Assembly (NCBI GenBank): GCA_027577595.1
Contig: JANBRJ010000048.1
Span: 62,001-126,000, forward strand
DNA: 64,000 bases
Direction of reading: 5' to 3'
Source: Coemansia sp. RSA 487
Lineage: Eukaryota > Kickxellomycota > Kickxellomycetes > Kickxellales > Kickxellaceae
This document shows, one piece after another, positions 41,173 through 51,741 of this stretch. How positions within the stretch are numbered: position 1 is the first letter of the stretch; every line of letters starts with the position of its first letter. The notes under the pieces are model-generated. The model had not been told where the DNA came from and did not search any database. It saw only the letters and a program-made list of their open reading frames with translations. The position numbers and the translations under genes were made by a program.

Positions 41173-42414
41173 CTAGTCAAACTTGCGAATATTTTTGGCG
41201 TTGGTGATGGCGTTAAGCTTCTCCTGGTGCGTCTGCGAGACCGTGGCCTTCCTGACAGATCTAATCTCCTCGGTAGAAAAGCCTGGGATGCGGATATTCC
41301 AGTTGCGTTCGAGATGCAGCTGAAGGTCCCTGGCCTCGAGCGTGTCGGATTTCCTGTGCTTTGCAAGCTGGCACGCAAACGACGTTACAGACTCGATAAA
41401 TTCATCGGCAATGTCGCAAAGGATGTCTTCAACTTCAGGCTCTAGACGCTCGGTGGGGTCGATTTCGCTGACAAGCTCTTGAATCTTGCGTTTCGAAAGT
41501 ATGCGTGAGCCGCTGTCCAGATCCACCGGCCCACTTTGCCTGGTGCTTTGCGTTGCCACATGCGCAAGCGCACTGGACAATGCTACATGCGTAGTGTTAG
41601 GGTTTGTCACAGGCATTGGCGACGGAATACCGCTGCTGATTGTGGAGCTATGCTTTGGCTTGGCACCAAGCACATTTGGAGTCAGTGGCGTCGATGCTGG
41701 CGTGCTTGGCGACACCGACAACATCGATCTTGAAGCATTGTCCGACACAACCGACTGCCTCTTGAGGGTTGATGAATCTTTAGCGCCAAAGAAAGTGGCC
41801 TGTGCTGTCGGGTTGCTGGAAAGAGCTTGCTGGAAAGACATGCGCATAAAGCCCTGAACCTGTTTCACGTGGTTATCGAGGGCTTCGGCTTCTTTCTCTA
41901 GCCTGCTTCGCGCATCAGAATCGGTGATCCCGTCCTTTATTTGCTGAACAACAGCAAGATGCGCTCTGATCTTGCTGGCCTCTGAAGTAATGTAGGAAGA
42001 AGCTTGTGCGGTGTTTTCAATATGCGGCGATCTAAACTCCGCAGGCACCGGAATGAGGTCCAGCATATGGTTAGTGAATGGTACATTGTTGTCTGCGTCG
42101 CGCTTGAGAACAGGGTGGTTCTCGATAATGTTGCGCATTTGCTGCATCATCGCTGGACTCAGCACTATTCCGCTTTCGCGGGGTGTTGGTGGTTCCTTTG
42201 CTTTGCTTCTGGCCGTGCCGCCTGAAGAGTTAGCATTGCCGGTGACTGCAACCGATGATGTGGATGTTGGTGTGGCTGGCTCCTTGTCCTTTGCCTTTGT
42301 ACGATTTTTATTGGTTACTGTAGAAGAGCTACCAACAATGGGGCTGTTTTGGGACGACGCTGCCTTTGGGCTGCTACTTTGGCCGCTGTTGCTGTTGTTT
42401 GTATTTCCCGCCAT
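41173..42414 (-). CDS. TAF12: TFIID/SAGA subunit TAF12
   Basis: 413 residues. A long Ser/Thr/Asn/Pro-rich N-terminus (about 1-300) is followed by the histone-fold domain at about 308-385: [35 protein letters not shown], split by the family's loop, then [23 protein letters not shown]12 forms an H2B-like pair with TAF4 in TFIID and with Ada1 in SAGA. The fold is complete. The disordered N-terminus is normal for fungal members. Confidence 0.94.
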   Translation of the reverse strand: MAGNTNNSNSGQSSSPKAASSQNSPIVGSSSTVTNKNRTKAKDKEPATPTSTSSVAVTGNANSSGGTARSKAKEPPTPRESGIVLSPAMMQQMRNIIENHPVLKRDADNNVPFTNHMLDLIPVPAEFRSPHIENTAQASSYITSEASKIRAHLAVVQQIKDGITDSDARSRLEKEAEALDNHVKQVQGFMRMSFQQALSSNPTAQATFFGAKDSSTLKRQSVVSDNASRSMLSVSPSTPASTPLTPNVLGAKPKHSSTISSGIPSPMPVTNPNTTHVALSSALAHVATQSTRQSGPVDLDSGSRILSKRKIQELVSEIDPTERLEPEVEDILCDIADEFIESVTSFACQLAKHRKSDTLEARDLQLHLERNWNIRIPGFSTEEIRSVRKATVSQTHQEKLNAITNAKNIRKFD

Positions 42415-43121
42415 GTGTTTTAGTAAAAATATGAAGCTTCAGCTATAAAAACAACTTTTTCGTAAAAATAAACTAATAATAAAGGTGAAATAAAACAATG
42501 TGTAGAAACAAAAGCTCTGCGCAGAAAATGGCCACATACGCAGAAAATATTCAGGTCTTCAGAATACTTATGCTATATTATGGTTTGTACATCGAAAATA
42601 ATGTGACCTAATTTTTTCGCAATATGAAAAATTGTACTTTTTAGAGGAAAGAAGACTACTGCGGCTTTTACAATAATTGTTAGTATTTTCAAGAAGACAT
42701 GGGTTTAGCAAAACGAAACTAAAGCTACTCATCTTTATTTGCAATAAACAACCCGGCTCTTATAACCATACCAAACACTACAGCAATTGAACTAGATAAT
42801 TGGAAAGCATACATTGTATGGAGGGTATCCTAAACTATACAGCTATAATGCCAGTAGGGAAGATATAGCCCACCAAATCTGCCTCACTACATTAAATCAA
42901 CTTCTGATGATTGCAAAGCACTGGAAATTGTAATACATTTGCACATTCAAACCATAGAACATGGAATCCGCACCAATCTTCAGTGAGCATCACCAAAAGT
43001 TGGGGTAGATGCTAAAGGAGATTTCAGTACAGACAAAACCCCCTATCCATTTTTATTATGTTTTGTGATGATGGCTTGTGGTTATAACTTGGCTTGTAAG
43101 ACATTGAGCTAAGCCTGTAAT

Positions 43122-43226
43122 ATGATAAACTCTCATCAGAGGGTTTATCATGTTGCCAGGAAGCATAAAATATATGCTTCCTAATTGATTATGTTAAATG
43201 CTTTTACAGCTTTTTATAGCTGTAAA
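43122..43226. repeat. three consecutive stem-loops
   Basis: Stem 1: ATGATAAAC (43122-43130) with GTTTATCAT (43143-43151). Stem 2: GGAAGCATA (43159-43167) with TATGCTTCC (43173-43181). Stem 3: TTTACAGCT (43203-43211) with AGCTGTAAA (43218-43226). Each stem is 9 bp and perfect. Confidence 0.85.
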
Positions 43227-43362
43227 TTCTGTTTTGTCTGGGAAATAAATACCAATTATTGTTATGAAAGATTATCCAAAGTAATACAACATGAAAAGAA
43301 ACACTATTTTATATATTCTGCTCTTGTGAACCAGGGCATCTCAGTATTCATCACAATGCTAT

Positions 43363-43615
43363 TGTGACGGATCTACCATGGATCCAGGATAAAATAACAC
43401 AGAGCAATTTATAGATGTTTGCTTCTTGTTCCTCAAAATAATAAAAATGAGAATCCCTGCCTTTCCTTTGAAAGGCAATGACCACGAGAAATGTTACCCT
43501 TATATGTAACAGAGAGCTGTTACGTATAGTGCACCATTGCAGTGTTAACATTTATTGGCTGTGCAAACCCATGACAACGGGCCAATCTTACATACGACAG
43601 CATACTAGCGTGACA
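43363..43615 (+). mobile_element. solo LTR, copy 1 (gypsy/chromovirus-like ends)
   Basis: 253 bp, starting TGTGACGG and ending GCGTGACA, flanked on both sides by the 5-bp target duplication GCTAT (43358-43362 and 43616-43620). It contains GGATAAAATAACACAGAG near the start and two internal stem-loops. It aligns end to end with 44841-45090 at moderate divergence, so both are old, probably not very recent. No internal region lies nearby. The orientation follows the TG...CA convention and TATA-like box. Confidence 0.88.
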
Positions 43616-43619
43616 GCTA

Positions 43620-43874
43620 TCAGCTAGGAGAATTTGGTGGAGCAGGAGGTGTAGGTTTAGGTTTAGGTTTGCCACTTTGCTTAGGTATATTGTACTTTAA
43701 TAAATTACCACAGATGTTTTCATTGTGAGCTCCTTTTTTGACAATTCTGATTTTGCCATTTATTTTTAATACAGCCATGTTGACAGTGGTATTAGCTGAG
43801 TGAATTGGATGGTCATCTCTTCTGATTATTCTGTATAATAATGCTAGTTTGCTTGCTTGTCTACTTTTAATAGT
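43620..43874 (-). pseudogene. orphan coding-like fragment with proline-rich C-terminus
   Basis: An open frame on the minus strand with no good start. It has protein-like content (LALLYRIIRRDDHPIHS, NMAVLKINGKIRIVKKGAHN) and ends in a KPKPKPTPPAPP tail and a TGA at 43622-43620. The target duplication of the adjacent solo LTR touches the stop codon. Family not recognised. It may be the last exon of a decayed gene. Confidence 0.3.
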
Positions 43875-44452
43875 TTAATAGGTTACAATTGTTTGCAGAA
43901 GTAGTTGTAGATACGCTATAAAATAGTGTCATTAGAAACAATTCATAAAAATGGCAGTATTTGGTCTTTAAATACGCATGACACAACACACAAATAAGCA
44001 ACCATTTATTAAATAAAAAATGGTATTATACCCAGTCTCTTGTTTTCCCATGAAATATTACATGGAGTAAAGTAAACTTGACCATGTCCATTTGCACAAA
44101 AAAGCACATTGCTAGAAAGTGAGAAACATCAAGTCGCAAATTGGGGCTGTGGGAATAATTTTTGCTATGCCATTAGGAAATTGGCAATAATACACTTACA
44201 TGTTGGGTAGAAATTAGCAAACAAACGATGCCCACTAATTGATCGATAAAGTGGTGACTATACTAGCTAATACTTCCAAGCAGGAAACATGGCCGCGTTT
44301 TTGCTGAACCAATCTGGTCTGAAAACCACGTGATATTTACCAACTGTCTATCGGCACCCCGAGATCCGTGAAGTGTTACCAGAATGCTTCAACAATAGTT
44401 CCCATGGTAAAGAAGATTAAAATATCCACAAAAATACTTTTATATAGTAGCA

Positions 44453-44509
44453 TTTGCAGGAATCGAGCTGCACAGCTCGATTCTTGCAAATAGAACGACT
44501 TGGTCGTTC
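44453..44509. repeat. two adjacent hairpins
   Basis: Stem 44453-44470 pairs with 44473-44490 (18 bp, one imperfect pair, 2-base loop, core AATCGAGCTG/CAGCTCGATT). Stem GAACGAC (44493-44499) pairs with GTCGTTC (44503-44509), loop TTG. Confidence 0.88.
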
Positions 44510-44689
44510 ACTTAGTTAGAATTGATGACATTGAGTTTCGTAAACATAGTTTATCTTATTGATAATTCACTATAAACGAAAGCGAATATAAACGATACCA
44601 TACATTCGCATCTGGTAATTATCTCAATCAAATCACCAGATCTCGTATGCAAAGCGGACTGACCAACGGATATACACGAGTCTATCCAG

Positions 44690-45142
44690 GCAAGGTACGA
44701 AACTGTCATACCAGCTTTGCATACAATAACAATATATATGATGTCGTATTCTTGATGGATGATTTCTGAATGATGCCATGATTCTTGGTGGTTTACGGCT
44801 ATAAAATAGCCTAACACTCATATCATTTCATGTCATCCTTTGTAACACTTTTGCCATGGACCCGGGATAAAATAACACAGAGTAATTATTCGATATCTTG
44901 TTCCTCAAACTAGATATAAGAAGAAAAATCCTTGCCTTCGGGGGAAGGCAATGACCCACGGGAAATGCTGCCCTTATATGTAATAGGGGGCTATTACATT
45001 TAGTGGACTATTTCATTGTTAGCGCTTAGTGGCTGTGCAAACCCATTGTCATGGGTTTGCCTCGCATACGACACTCACACTAGCGTGACATCCTTAGTTT
45101 CTGTTTGAAATATATATTATACTCCTATGTAACAGCTCTGGC
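44690..45142 (-). repeat. interspersed repeat B, copy 2, interrupted by a solo LTR
   Basis: Read on the minus strand from 45142, it matches the palindrome centre at 15126-15330: GGAGTATAATATATATTT, CAGAAACTAAGGA, GTGTTAGGCTATTTTATAG, then a diverged stretch. The match is broken exactly by solo LTR copy 2 and its target duplication. Ends not resolved; similarity fades near 44690. Confidence 0.65.
44841..45090 (+). mobile_element. solo LTR, copy 2, nested in repeat B
   Basis: 250 bp from TGTAACAC to GCGTGACA, flanked by the 5-bp target duplication TCCTT (44836-44840 and 45091-45095). Same family as copy 1. Removing it joins CATGTCA to TCCTTAGTTTC, which is exactly the sequence found in the palindrome copy of repeat B. 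That confirms the insertion and shows it is younger than repeat B. It has three stem-loops, two of which copy 1 shares. Confidence 0.9.
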
Positions 45143-45710
45143 GCCAATAACGCAACAGAAACATACCAAAATAACGATAACACTTACACATAAACTGGAC
45201 TTTGTTTTTAGAAACCCCCAGCAATTTGTATGTAAAGATTGGAAGGATTAAATTACTGGTGGGTTTCTCTTTTCCTCAATTGTGATGCTCTAATATGTGA
45301 TATCGCCTCAAGTTCCAAATATTTGCTGTAAATCTAGAAAGAGAGGAAGAAGTCAGGCAATGTCTAAATTATGAGGTATAAAGTCGGAAATCCAGCTATT
45401 AATGAAATAACTAGAAATTAGCAGCATAAACGCGTTTGTAAATTGACCACTTGCCCATTTCATTTCTATATTTACAAGGCTAAAATTACTACCAAGGGCA
45501 AGAATATCTTTGTTGTAATATAGAAATCTTAAGGTGCTATGAAAAACAGTATGCCATGCATGTTTAAAAACAGGAGCTATAGTTTTTCAGAAACTATAAA
45601 TGTGGAGCTAGCTAAACAAGCAGTTATAGTATAAAATATCCTCTAAAAGGGACACTGTTTAATCCGCACACTTCCACATGCACGAGCCCCTTGGCTTGTT
45701 TATAACAGCT

Positions 45711-45848
45711 CTAGCGTCTGTTTTGTGATGGTGGTGGGGTAGGAGGTGGGGTAGGGTATGGGTTGGGATTTGGGTTGCTGTTAAGCTTTCCACCACCAGA
45801 AACTCCACTACGGGCTCTTTTGCTGTTGCTCTGCGATAGGTGGGGCAT
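45711..45848 (-). CDS. possible small or partial ORF with proline-rich tail
   Basis: A 45-codon frame from ATG 45848 to TAG 45711: a basic/serine start (MPHLSQSNSKRARSG), glycines, then an NPNPNP and TPPPTPPP tail. The tail style resembles the fragment at 43620-43874. A CTGCAG-like acceptor just upstream could make it a terminal exon. No family recognised. Confidence 0.25.
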   Translation of the reverse strand: MPHLSQSNSKRARSGVSGGGKLNSNPNPNPYPTPPPTPPPSQNRR

Positions 45849-47023
45849 TTTATCGAAATTCTAATAGAAATGAGGTTTCTCAGATGTCAATGGCGTAGCC
45901 TGCAATATATATTGGTGCTAATTCTTTGGAATTGTATGTGGGTCTGTTGTGAATGAATTATGTGAAAATTAAAACGTTTGGCGCCAGAATGCATGCGATT
46001 TATATATGCCTGGGATAGTGTAGTAACAAGTACAATATTTGTTAAAATATTTTGCATTGTAGTTGGGTGTGAACATCTAGAAACCGATTTAACATCCCCA
46101 GAACTGCGTTCAAAGTAAATCTAGAACAATAAATGCATATCAGAAATGTTTACCTACTCTATGAAATATAGAGTGTGGTTTATAAATGTATCAGTAATCT
46201 TTAAATGTTTCACATTCTCATTAGATCACTCTTTTAACATCTGACAGCAACTAAAATGGGAATTATTATGCTGCGTATTGGTTTATTTTACTCTAATGTA
46301 TCATGTTTTCATTTATTTTTTTACATGATATATTTTTGTAAGCTTCGTCCTAATTTATGTTTCTATTTCCATCTTGTTTCATTTAATTTAATCTATTTAT
46401 ATATCTTTTACTAAAGCTGTGACATTACTGGTCCATATATGTTATTATCTGCGCCTATATGTTTTAATTGAATGACAGTCTAAGATTACAGCCCACATAT
46501 ATGTTTCTAGAATGCTTATACCTTAAATTGCAAGTGTATTCTTGCCAATATATTTTTACGAAAGCGGTTTCTGGTTATTTACTTTTAGGATGTGCTAACA
46601 TATTGCTACACCAAAACTTTTTATATCTACTCTATTGTAACAGTATTTGCACTCCAATAATAGAATTTTCATTTCTGATGGCCAAATGTATGACTTTTGA
46701 CTGAGAGGCTCAACATTATATTTGGACTGCGCCTTTGCATTAGTAATGATTAAGCGCACTAATCAACTGTTTTTATTCTAGTGGGAATTGGCACATTATT
46801 ACCAGTGTGCTTTCTGGTGGGTTCTTTTCAGTAATGCGTTATAGAAGACAGAAGCCTCTGCTGTAGATTTAAAACGTTATTGCAACGTCACTAGTAGCTA
46901 GTAAACGTTGTAAATTTTGATTATCCAATATTTAATTTATTGACCATAGAAACACCAACAAACTAAAATACGATACACTAGCCATGACAACACGAGCTGC
47001 ATTTATGCTTTCGCTGTCTTTTT

Positions 47024-47242
47024 CTAAGTCGACTTTCTCTTCCTATTATTAACCTTGTTTATTTTATTTGCATTGGAAATACTGCTTGAAGCTATAGGCT
47101 CGTTGATTATGGCAAATGATGGATACTTGTCTCCAACTCTAGCGGTATAATATTCACTTTCCTTTAAAGCCGAGCGTTCTATTGCTTCTCTCAGACTAAT
47201 TCTGGTATTGCTATTTTTCTTAGCTTGTTTTGTGTCGCTCAT
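47024..47242 (-). CDS. possible small protein, unknown
   Basis: 72 codons beginning MSDTKQAKKNSNTRISLREA and ending in a basic NNRKRKST tail. The composition (polar, helix-like middle, one Lys/Arg-rich end) looks more like a protein than chance in AT-rich DNA. No domain, no neighbour link. It could be one exon of a larger gene. Confidence 0.35.
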   Translation of the reverse strand: MSDTKQAKKNSNTRISLREAIERSALKESEYYTARVGDKYPSFAIINEPIASSSISNANKINKVNNRKRKST

Positions 47243-47767
47243 TCTTGCATACAGCTATCGTTTGTCGTTCGAAAGCTCGAAAAGGGTATGATATAATATT
47301 CCTGAACAAACAAAATGCTTTTTACGAAAACCAAACGATGAAATAAAAATGTGAAGGAGTAGGGCCTGAGGAGTGTTTGGATTTTTATACACTTTATGTG
47401 TACACGGCGTATGTAACCAAATATATGGCGATTAACACATTTTCTTTTACAAAATTCGAAAGAAACAAGACATATTTGACTGAAGGTGCCTTTGGCTGTT
47501 TTGTACAAAGCCATGCAATAAAAAGGATTAAAAATGCTAAAAGAGACAGAAAGCTGTCAGAAGGAGCCGCCATATAGTACGTAGCAATTTTTTTTATGAA
47601 GTCAATGACGACATATTGTGTATTGTCACGGGAGGGGCATTTTTTGCACTGGACGCCAGAACACCTACCCCCTCCACTTCACTCGCAAACTGCACGTGCT
47701 TTGTTTTATATTAAAGCTAGTTGCCAATAGTATACAAGTGATAGAAATTACTCGAAAGGTATCTTTC

Positions 47768-48958
47768 TTACATTACAGACCAGAGTGCTAAAGTGCTCGA
47801 GCCAGTAAAGCACTCCATTAGATGTGGGTTAAACGCACAGACTCCAATGGCACTACCGTCTTGATGCGTTCCATCCCAAACGCCCACCGGTGAAAGCGGC
47901 ACCGATGACTTTGTCTCCACGTCTCTTATCCTCGAAATATCCCAAAATGTCACACTACCATTGTTGCAGCCAGCTATAACAGTCTTTCCATCTGGCGTCA
48001 TTGTCACCTGCTGGCCAAAATATCCCTGCTGCATCCTCTTGGATGCCAGTGGGTCGTCTCCTTCATCGTGTATGTAAGATTCGTCTGTGCTGCTGTTGGG
48101 AGTCACAAGGGCAAGGCTCAACCGATGCTCCAGCGAAAATGCATCAACAATTCGGCTCAACCCATCGGCCATTGCAACAAGAATATGGTCGCCAAACGGT
48201 GGCACAAATTTGACACCAGCGACAACAGATGCCAGGCTGTTTCTCTCCGTATTTTGTAGCACCTCAGGAACCAGCGATGCTGTTTTAAACGGACCGCGCT
48301 TCATTTCGCGTACATCAAACATTTGAATTTCTGAGGATGCCAGGGCAACAGCAATAACATTTGCTGACGGGTCATACGAAGCCGCAATACCAAGATCGTT
48401 TACGCTACAGCGGTTGCTGTTCACAGTCAGCACCGGATGCACGGTGGCAGCGGGGTCGGCTGTGCTCAGATCCCAAATTCTCACAGTTCCGTCTAGCGCC
48501 GCAGACAACATTGTTGAGCTTCCATCGGGTGATCGCTGCAAACTGGTCACACGACCCGAATGGCCGACAAAGTATCTGATAAACTGGTTTGTTTCGTACG
48601 AAAGGTATCTGACAATATCGTTGATTTTTGTCGACGCGTACGCAACGCATCCTGGCTGTTTCGTGAATTGAGCCAGGCTGCACCCGTATTTTTTGCTATA
48701 CGATACGCGGTCGCGTGTGCCTTGGGCGCAGTTGTAGATGCGCAGGCTTTCGTCTGCGCTTGTAGTTATGCACCGAGTGCCTGTCGGATCGTAATCCAGC
48801 GAAGTAATGGGCGCCTTGTTGTCCTTGAACAGCTTGGATATGTAGAACTCGCCTATAGACTTCTTTGTCAGCACCGTCTTTAATGGGTCGCTGCGAAGAA
48901 CGGATAGAGTCTGTGTGCTGTACTCTTCCATAGCCATATTTCTAACGACTGCAACCAT
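47768..48958 (-). CDS. SWD2: WD40 protein Swd2/WDR82 (COMPASS and CPF)
   Basis: About 396 residues from the first ATG (48958); MAMEEY at 48937 is another possible start. WD40 repeats run through the protein. Swd2-specific blocks are present: the start of the propeller APITSLDYDPTGTRCITTS, KKYGCSLAQFT, IRYLSYETNQFIRYFVGHSGRV and ALDGTVRIWDLS. Swd2 is shared by the Set1/COMPASS H3K4 methyltransferase and the cleavage and polyadenylation factor, linking Pol II CTD marks to chromatin and termination. It is longer than yeast Swd2 (329) because of extra loops around 215-300. Confidence 0.9.
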   Translation of the reverse strand: MVAVVRNMAMEEYSTQTLSVLRSDPLKTVLTKKSIGEFYISKLFKDNKAPITSLDYDPTGTRCITTSADESLRIYNCAQGTRDRVSYSKKYGCSLAQFTKQPGCVAYASTKINDIVRYLSYETNQFIRYFVGHSGRVTSLQRSPDGSSTMLSAALDGTVRIWDLSTADPAATVHPVLTVNSNRCSVNDLGIAASYDPSANVIAVALASSEIQMFDVREMKRGPFKTASLVPEVLQNTERNSLASVVAGVKFVPPFGDHILVAMADGLSRIVDAFSLEHRLSLALVTPNSSTDESYIHDEGDDPLASKRMQQGYFGQQVTMTPDGKTVIAGCNNGSVTFWDISRIRDVETKSSVPLSPVGVWDGTHQDGSAIGVCAFNPHLMECFTGSSTLALWSVM

Positions 48959-49321
48959 CAATGCGCACAAACAATATCTACAGTACGAAAAACATTAAAC
49001 AAGAAGCGGCAATAATTTGAAAGCTGTCTGTGCTTCTTTCCAAGGCGTAGAAAGACGCGTGGGAGAGATTGAACGCGCCCAGTCGCCCATCTTGTCCAAT
49101 GCTGGGACTTTAGGGGTAGATGCCACGTGCACCCAATAACTGCGATGCATGTTTGAGTCAATCCAGAATACCATCAAAAAAATTGGCTGGATCGCAACTC
49201 AGTTCTTTTTCCTTTTCCGCTTTTCTTTATTTTGTGCTATTTTCCTTCGCTATTCACCTATTCACTTCTAACCAGTGTCTTGTAGCACAGCTGGTGGAAA
49301 GCAAACGTAACGAAAGATAAA
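48959..49321. promoter_or_regulatory. divergent SWD2/CHCHD5 promoter region
   Basis: 363 bp between two outward-facing genes, T/C-rich before the CHCHD5-like start. No specific motif named. Confidence 0.45.
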
Positions 49322-49681
49322 ATGGACCAAACGCTCGATGAAGTAAGCACGCACTGCAGCGATGAAGTGCAGGCGTTCGCTAGCTGCGTCGAAACCAATG
49401 AGAAAACGTGGAGGGTCGACTGCGCTGATCTCCGTAAGGCACTCACCAAGTGCTCGGACAAAAACGTAACGCTTATGCAAGTTGTAAGGCTCAACTGCCA
49501 GCCGATCATCGACAGATACACAAACTGCTTGAACAAAAACAGCGAGAACCCAGAGACGTGCATAGACTCCATGCGTGATCTGTACGAATGCACAGAAGGT
49601 GTGGGACAGATGATGGAGAAGATGAACCAGCTCAAAAACAAGCACCGCGGGGATTCCGGAAAGCCCAGCGTTGTCGAGTAA
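49322..49681 (+). CDS. MIX14: twin CX9C intermembrane-space protein, CHCHD5/Mix14-like
   Basis: 119 residues with four CX9C motifs in two pairs: CSDEVQAFASC, CADLRKALTKC, CQPIIDRYTNC and CIDSMRDLYEC. Two coiled-coil-helix-coiled-coil-helix units in one chain are the mark of CHCHD5 (yeast Mix14/Mic14). Such proteins lack a presequence and are trapped in the mitochondrial intermembrane space by Mia40/Erv1 oxidation. Exact role unknown even in yeast. All eight cysteines are intact. Confidence 0.87.
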   Translation: MDQTLDEVSTHCSDEVQAFASCVETNEKTWRVDCADLRKALTKCSDKNVTLMQVVRLNCQPIIDRYTNCLNKNSENPETCIDSMRDLYECTEGVGQMMEKMNQLKNKHRGDSGKPSVVE

Positions 49682-49812
49682 AACAAGTTTTTACATGTTT
49701 GAAGTAAATCGATTGAGAAAAGATAAAAAAGTACAATACAAAGTTACAAGCAAGAAAAGATGACATAAGAAAGCAGGCGGCAATATTTTTGATTTTGATT
49801 TTGTTTTCGAGT

Positions 49813-51741
49813 TCAGGTCGCAGCACCCTTGGCGGTGGATTCGCCGTGGTCCAAAACATTGGGCTCCAGCATTGTCCGGAGATCATTAGCATGTTCAACG
49901 GCGTTGCGGCTGCGCGACAGGTACAGATATGCGTCGGTTCCCACGCCTTCCATAGAGACAAGATCCAGATCTCCACCAAAGTACCGAGCAATTTGCCGTG
50001 TCATTGGCAGCCCCTCGCAGACGCCAAACAAGGGCATGTCGGCTGTTCTGTTCATAAAGGTGATCGAGCTCAACGCACTGTCCTTCACTGCCTTTCTTTT
50101 TGCGCTATCGCTAGGGACTGGATCCATAGTAGCTGCTGCCACTGCATCATTGGCATCTCCAGAGTTTCTGTCTCCTGTTGTTCCAAGATAGGACCATATG
50201 GCATCCACACGGGACAAAGGAATGCCGCCTCCTTCATCTGAAACCTTAAAGGCCACGTCCTCTTCGCCGCTCGACATGACCAGTTTGACTACAGGAAGGT
50301 GCGGTGGAGAGTGCTTGGCTTTGTGGTTCTCGACAGTGGCTCTCAGTGCGTTTTTCAGGAGCTGGAAAAGCATGCTATACAGGTAATGTGGTACGTATGT
50401 GGTTGTGACGGTTGGTGTAGGCGCAATGATCTTTACCAGCGGCGCAGAGAACCCGTAGTGCTGCTCGCAGACGGCACGAGCGTCGTGCGCAGCCTTGTTG
50501 GCGATCTGTAGCGGCTGGATGATCTGCACGAGGTTGTGGCCAAAGTCGTGGATGGCTACGTGATCCTCAATGAGCAGCTGCGTCCCCAGGTTCATCGAGT
50601 ACAGCCAGTCAAAGAACCTGCGTGTCTGATTTTCTGCGCACCGCCGCGTGCCATCTGTGATCCACAGACGTGGGTTCCTGCAGGATGGCTCGTCGCAAAA
50701 CTCGGCGCACACTCTGTTTGGCGACCACTTCTGTGGCGTGATTAGCTGAGACACCGATAGGGGGTCGGCTTGCATAGGAGTAAACCCTGTAGACGGGGCG
50801 GACCATTTGGCGGGATCCGTCATCTCCATCTCGCCACTGGGGGCCAGGTACGCCATCGGCGCAGACAGATTCGGATATGCCAGCGTTGATGAGAAATAGT
50901 GCTGTTGCTCGCTTTTTTGCGTGCTGGCTGCTGGGAGCAGAAAGCCCGGAACAATGGCAGGATCTCTGGCGTTCACGGCAGTCGATAGGCTCCTTAGTCC
51001 CTCAGCCAGCGTCCACATGTTGAATCTGTACTTTCTTTTAAGCTTGCGCAATGTGTCGACAAACTGCTCGTTTGTTCCGGGGGTTTTGGGCTCTGGAGTT
51101 TGGTCAACCAAGAGAGAAAAGTCATCCACGTAATCGGCCATCAGGGTCTTGAATTGCGACACCTCTTGGATCCTGTACGGCGACGGATTTTGCTTCAGTC
51201 CACTGATCGTCTGGCTAATGCGCACGGGAAGCTCGCGGTACAAAAAGCCTGCGGTCAATCGAAATGCAGAAGCCCCTGCCTTGCTGTCGCTGTTCCTATG
51301 CTTCAGCAGATGCCTAACACAATATAGCATACATAATGTTGGTACAGGTTAGTATGGAGTCAAATGGGTCAGCAGGACATTGCTTGTTCGGGAAGGAATA
51401 AGCTGCTCAGGTCAGCTGTGTCAACAGAGTTTACAAGGAACATAAACAAATAGTTCCCTGTTCAGTATATGCCCAGCGCAAAAGTGGCTGCCAATGTATA
51501 TTGAGCCTCGTTTTTTTCTTTCTTCGGGTTTTTTTTACCTTCCTGCAGTGTAGTACTGGCTCAGCTACAACATTGATAGATAATGATCACACGTAAAAGA
51601 TAATTGTAATGTTAGAACCACGCTTCAGCCATCTTTGCCTGGGAAAGGTGAACTAAACAGCTTGTGTTTACCTACCGTAAGCTTTGTCATGTCCTTGGAG
51701 GCAAAGCTCCTAAACAGGTCCTTTGGCGCTTTGGAGCCCAT
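49813..51741 (-). CDS. mitochondrial dehydrogenase kinase (PDK/BCKDK family) with a micro-exon
   Basis: Modelled exons 51741-51676, 51564-51539 (only 26 nt) and 51313-49813 (introns 111 and 225 bp). Phases close, giving 530 residues. The micro-exon supplies LSQYYTAGR, making KLTLSQYYTAGRHLLKH, which fits the BCKDK/PDK N-terminus (..LT....YAGR..). The helical bundle has YRELPVRISQTISGLKQNP. The GHKL ATPase has N-box NALRATVEN, G1 DEGGGIP, and ARYFGGDLDLVSMEGVGTDAYL. The usual GYGYG before LP is VCEG here. These kinases phosphorylate and switch off pyruvate or branched-chain keto-acid dehydrogenase E1. The start codon is uncertain; the frame also continues up to 51894. Confidence 0.82.

Larger units (their letters stand above)
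42415..47767. other. AT-rich, hairpin-rich island without secure genes
   Basis: A 5.3-kb block far richer in A and T than its flanks. It contains two solo LTRs, an older repeat, at least five perfect or near-perfect stem-loops, and a few short coding-like fragments, listed separately. The rest (notably 42500-43100, 45200-45650 and 45900-46950) shows only short chance frames. The base composition suggests a region shaped by repeat insertion and decay. Confidence 0.7.

Noticed and set aside
43648-43672. Telomere-like repeat (GGTTTAGGTTTAGG)
   Set aside because: Only two or three imperfect units, and on the other strand they encode a Lys-Pro tail. Better explained as coding-like sequence.
46468-46704. 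78-codon hydrophobic frame as a membrane protein
   Set aside because: Composition is what random AT-rich DNA gives; no flanking support.
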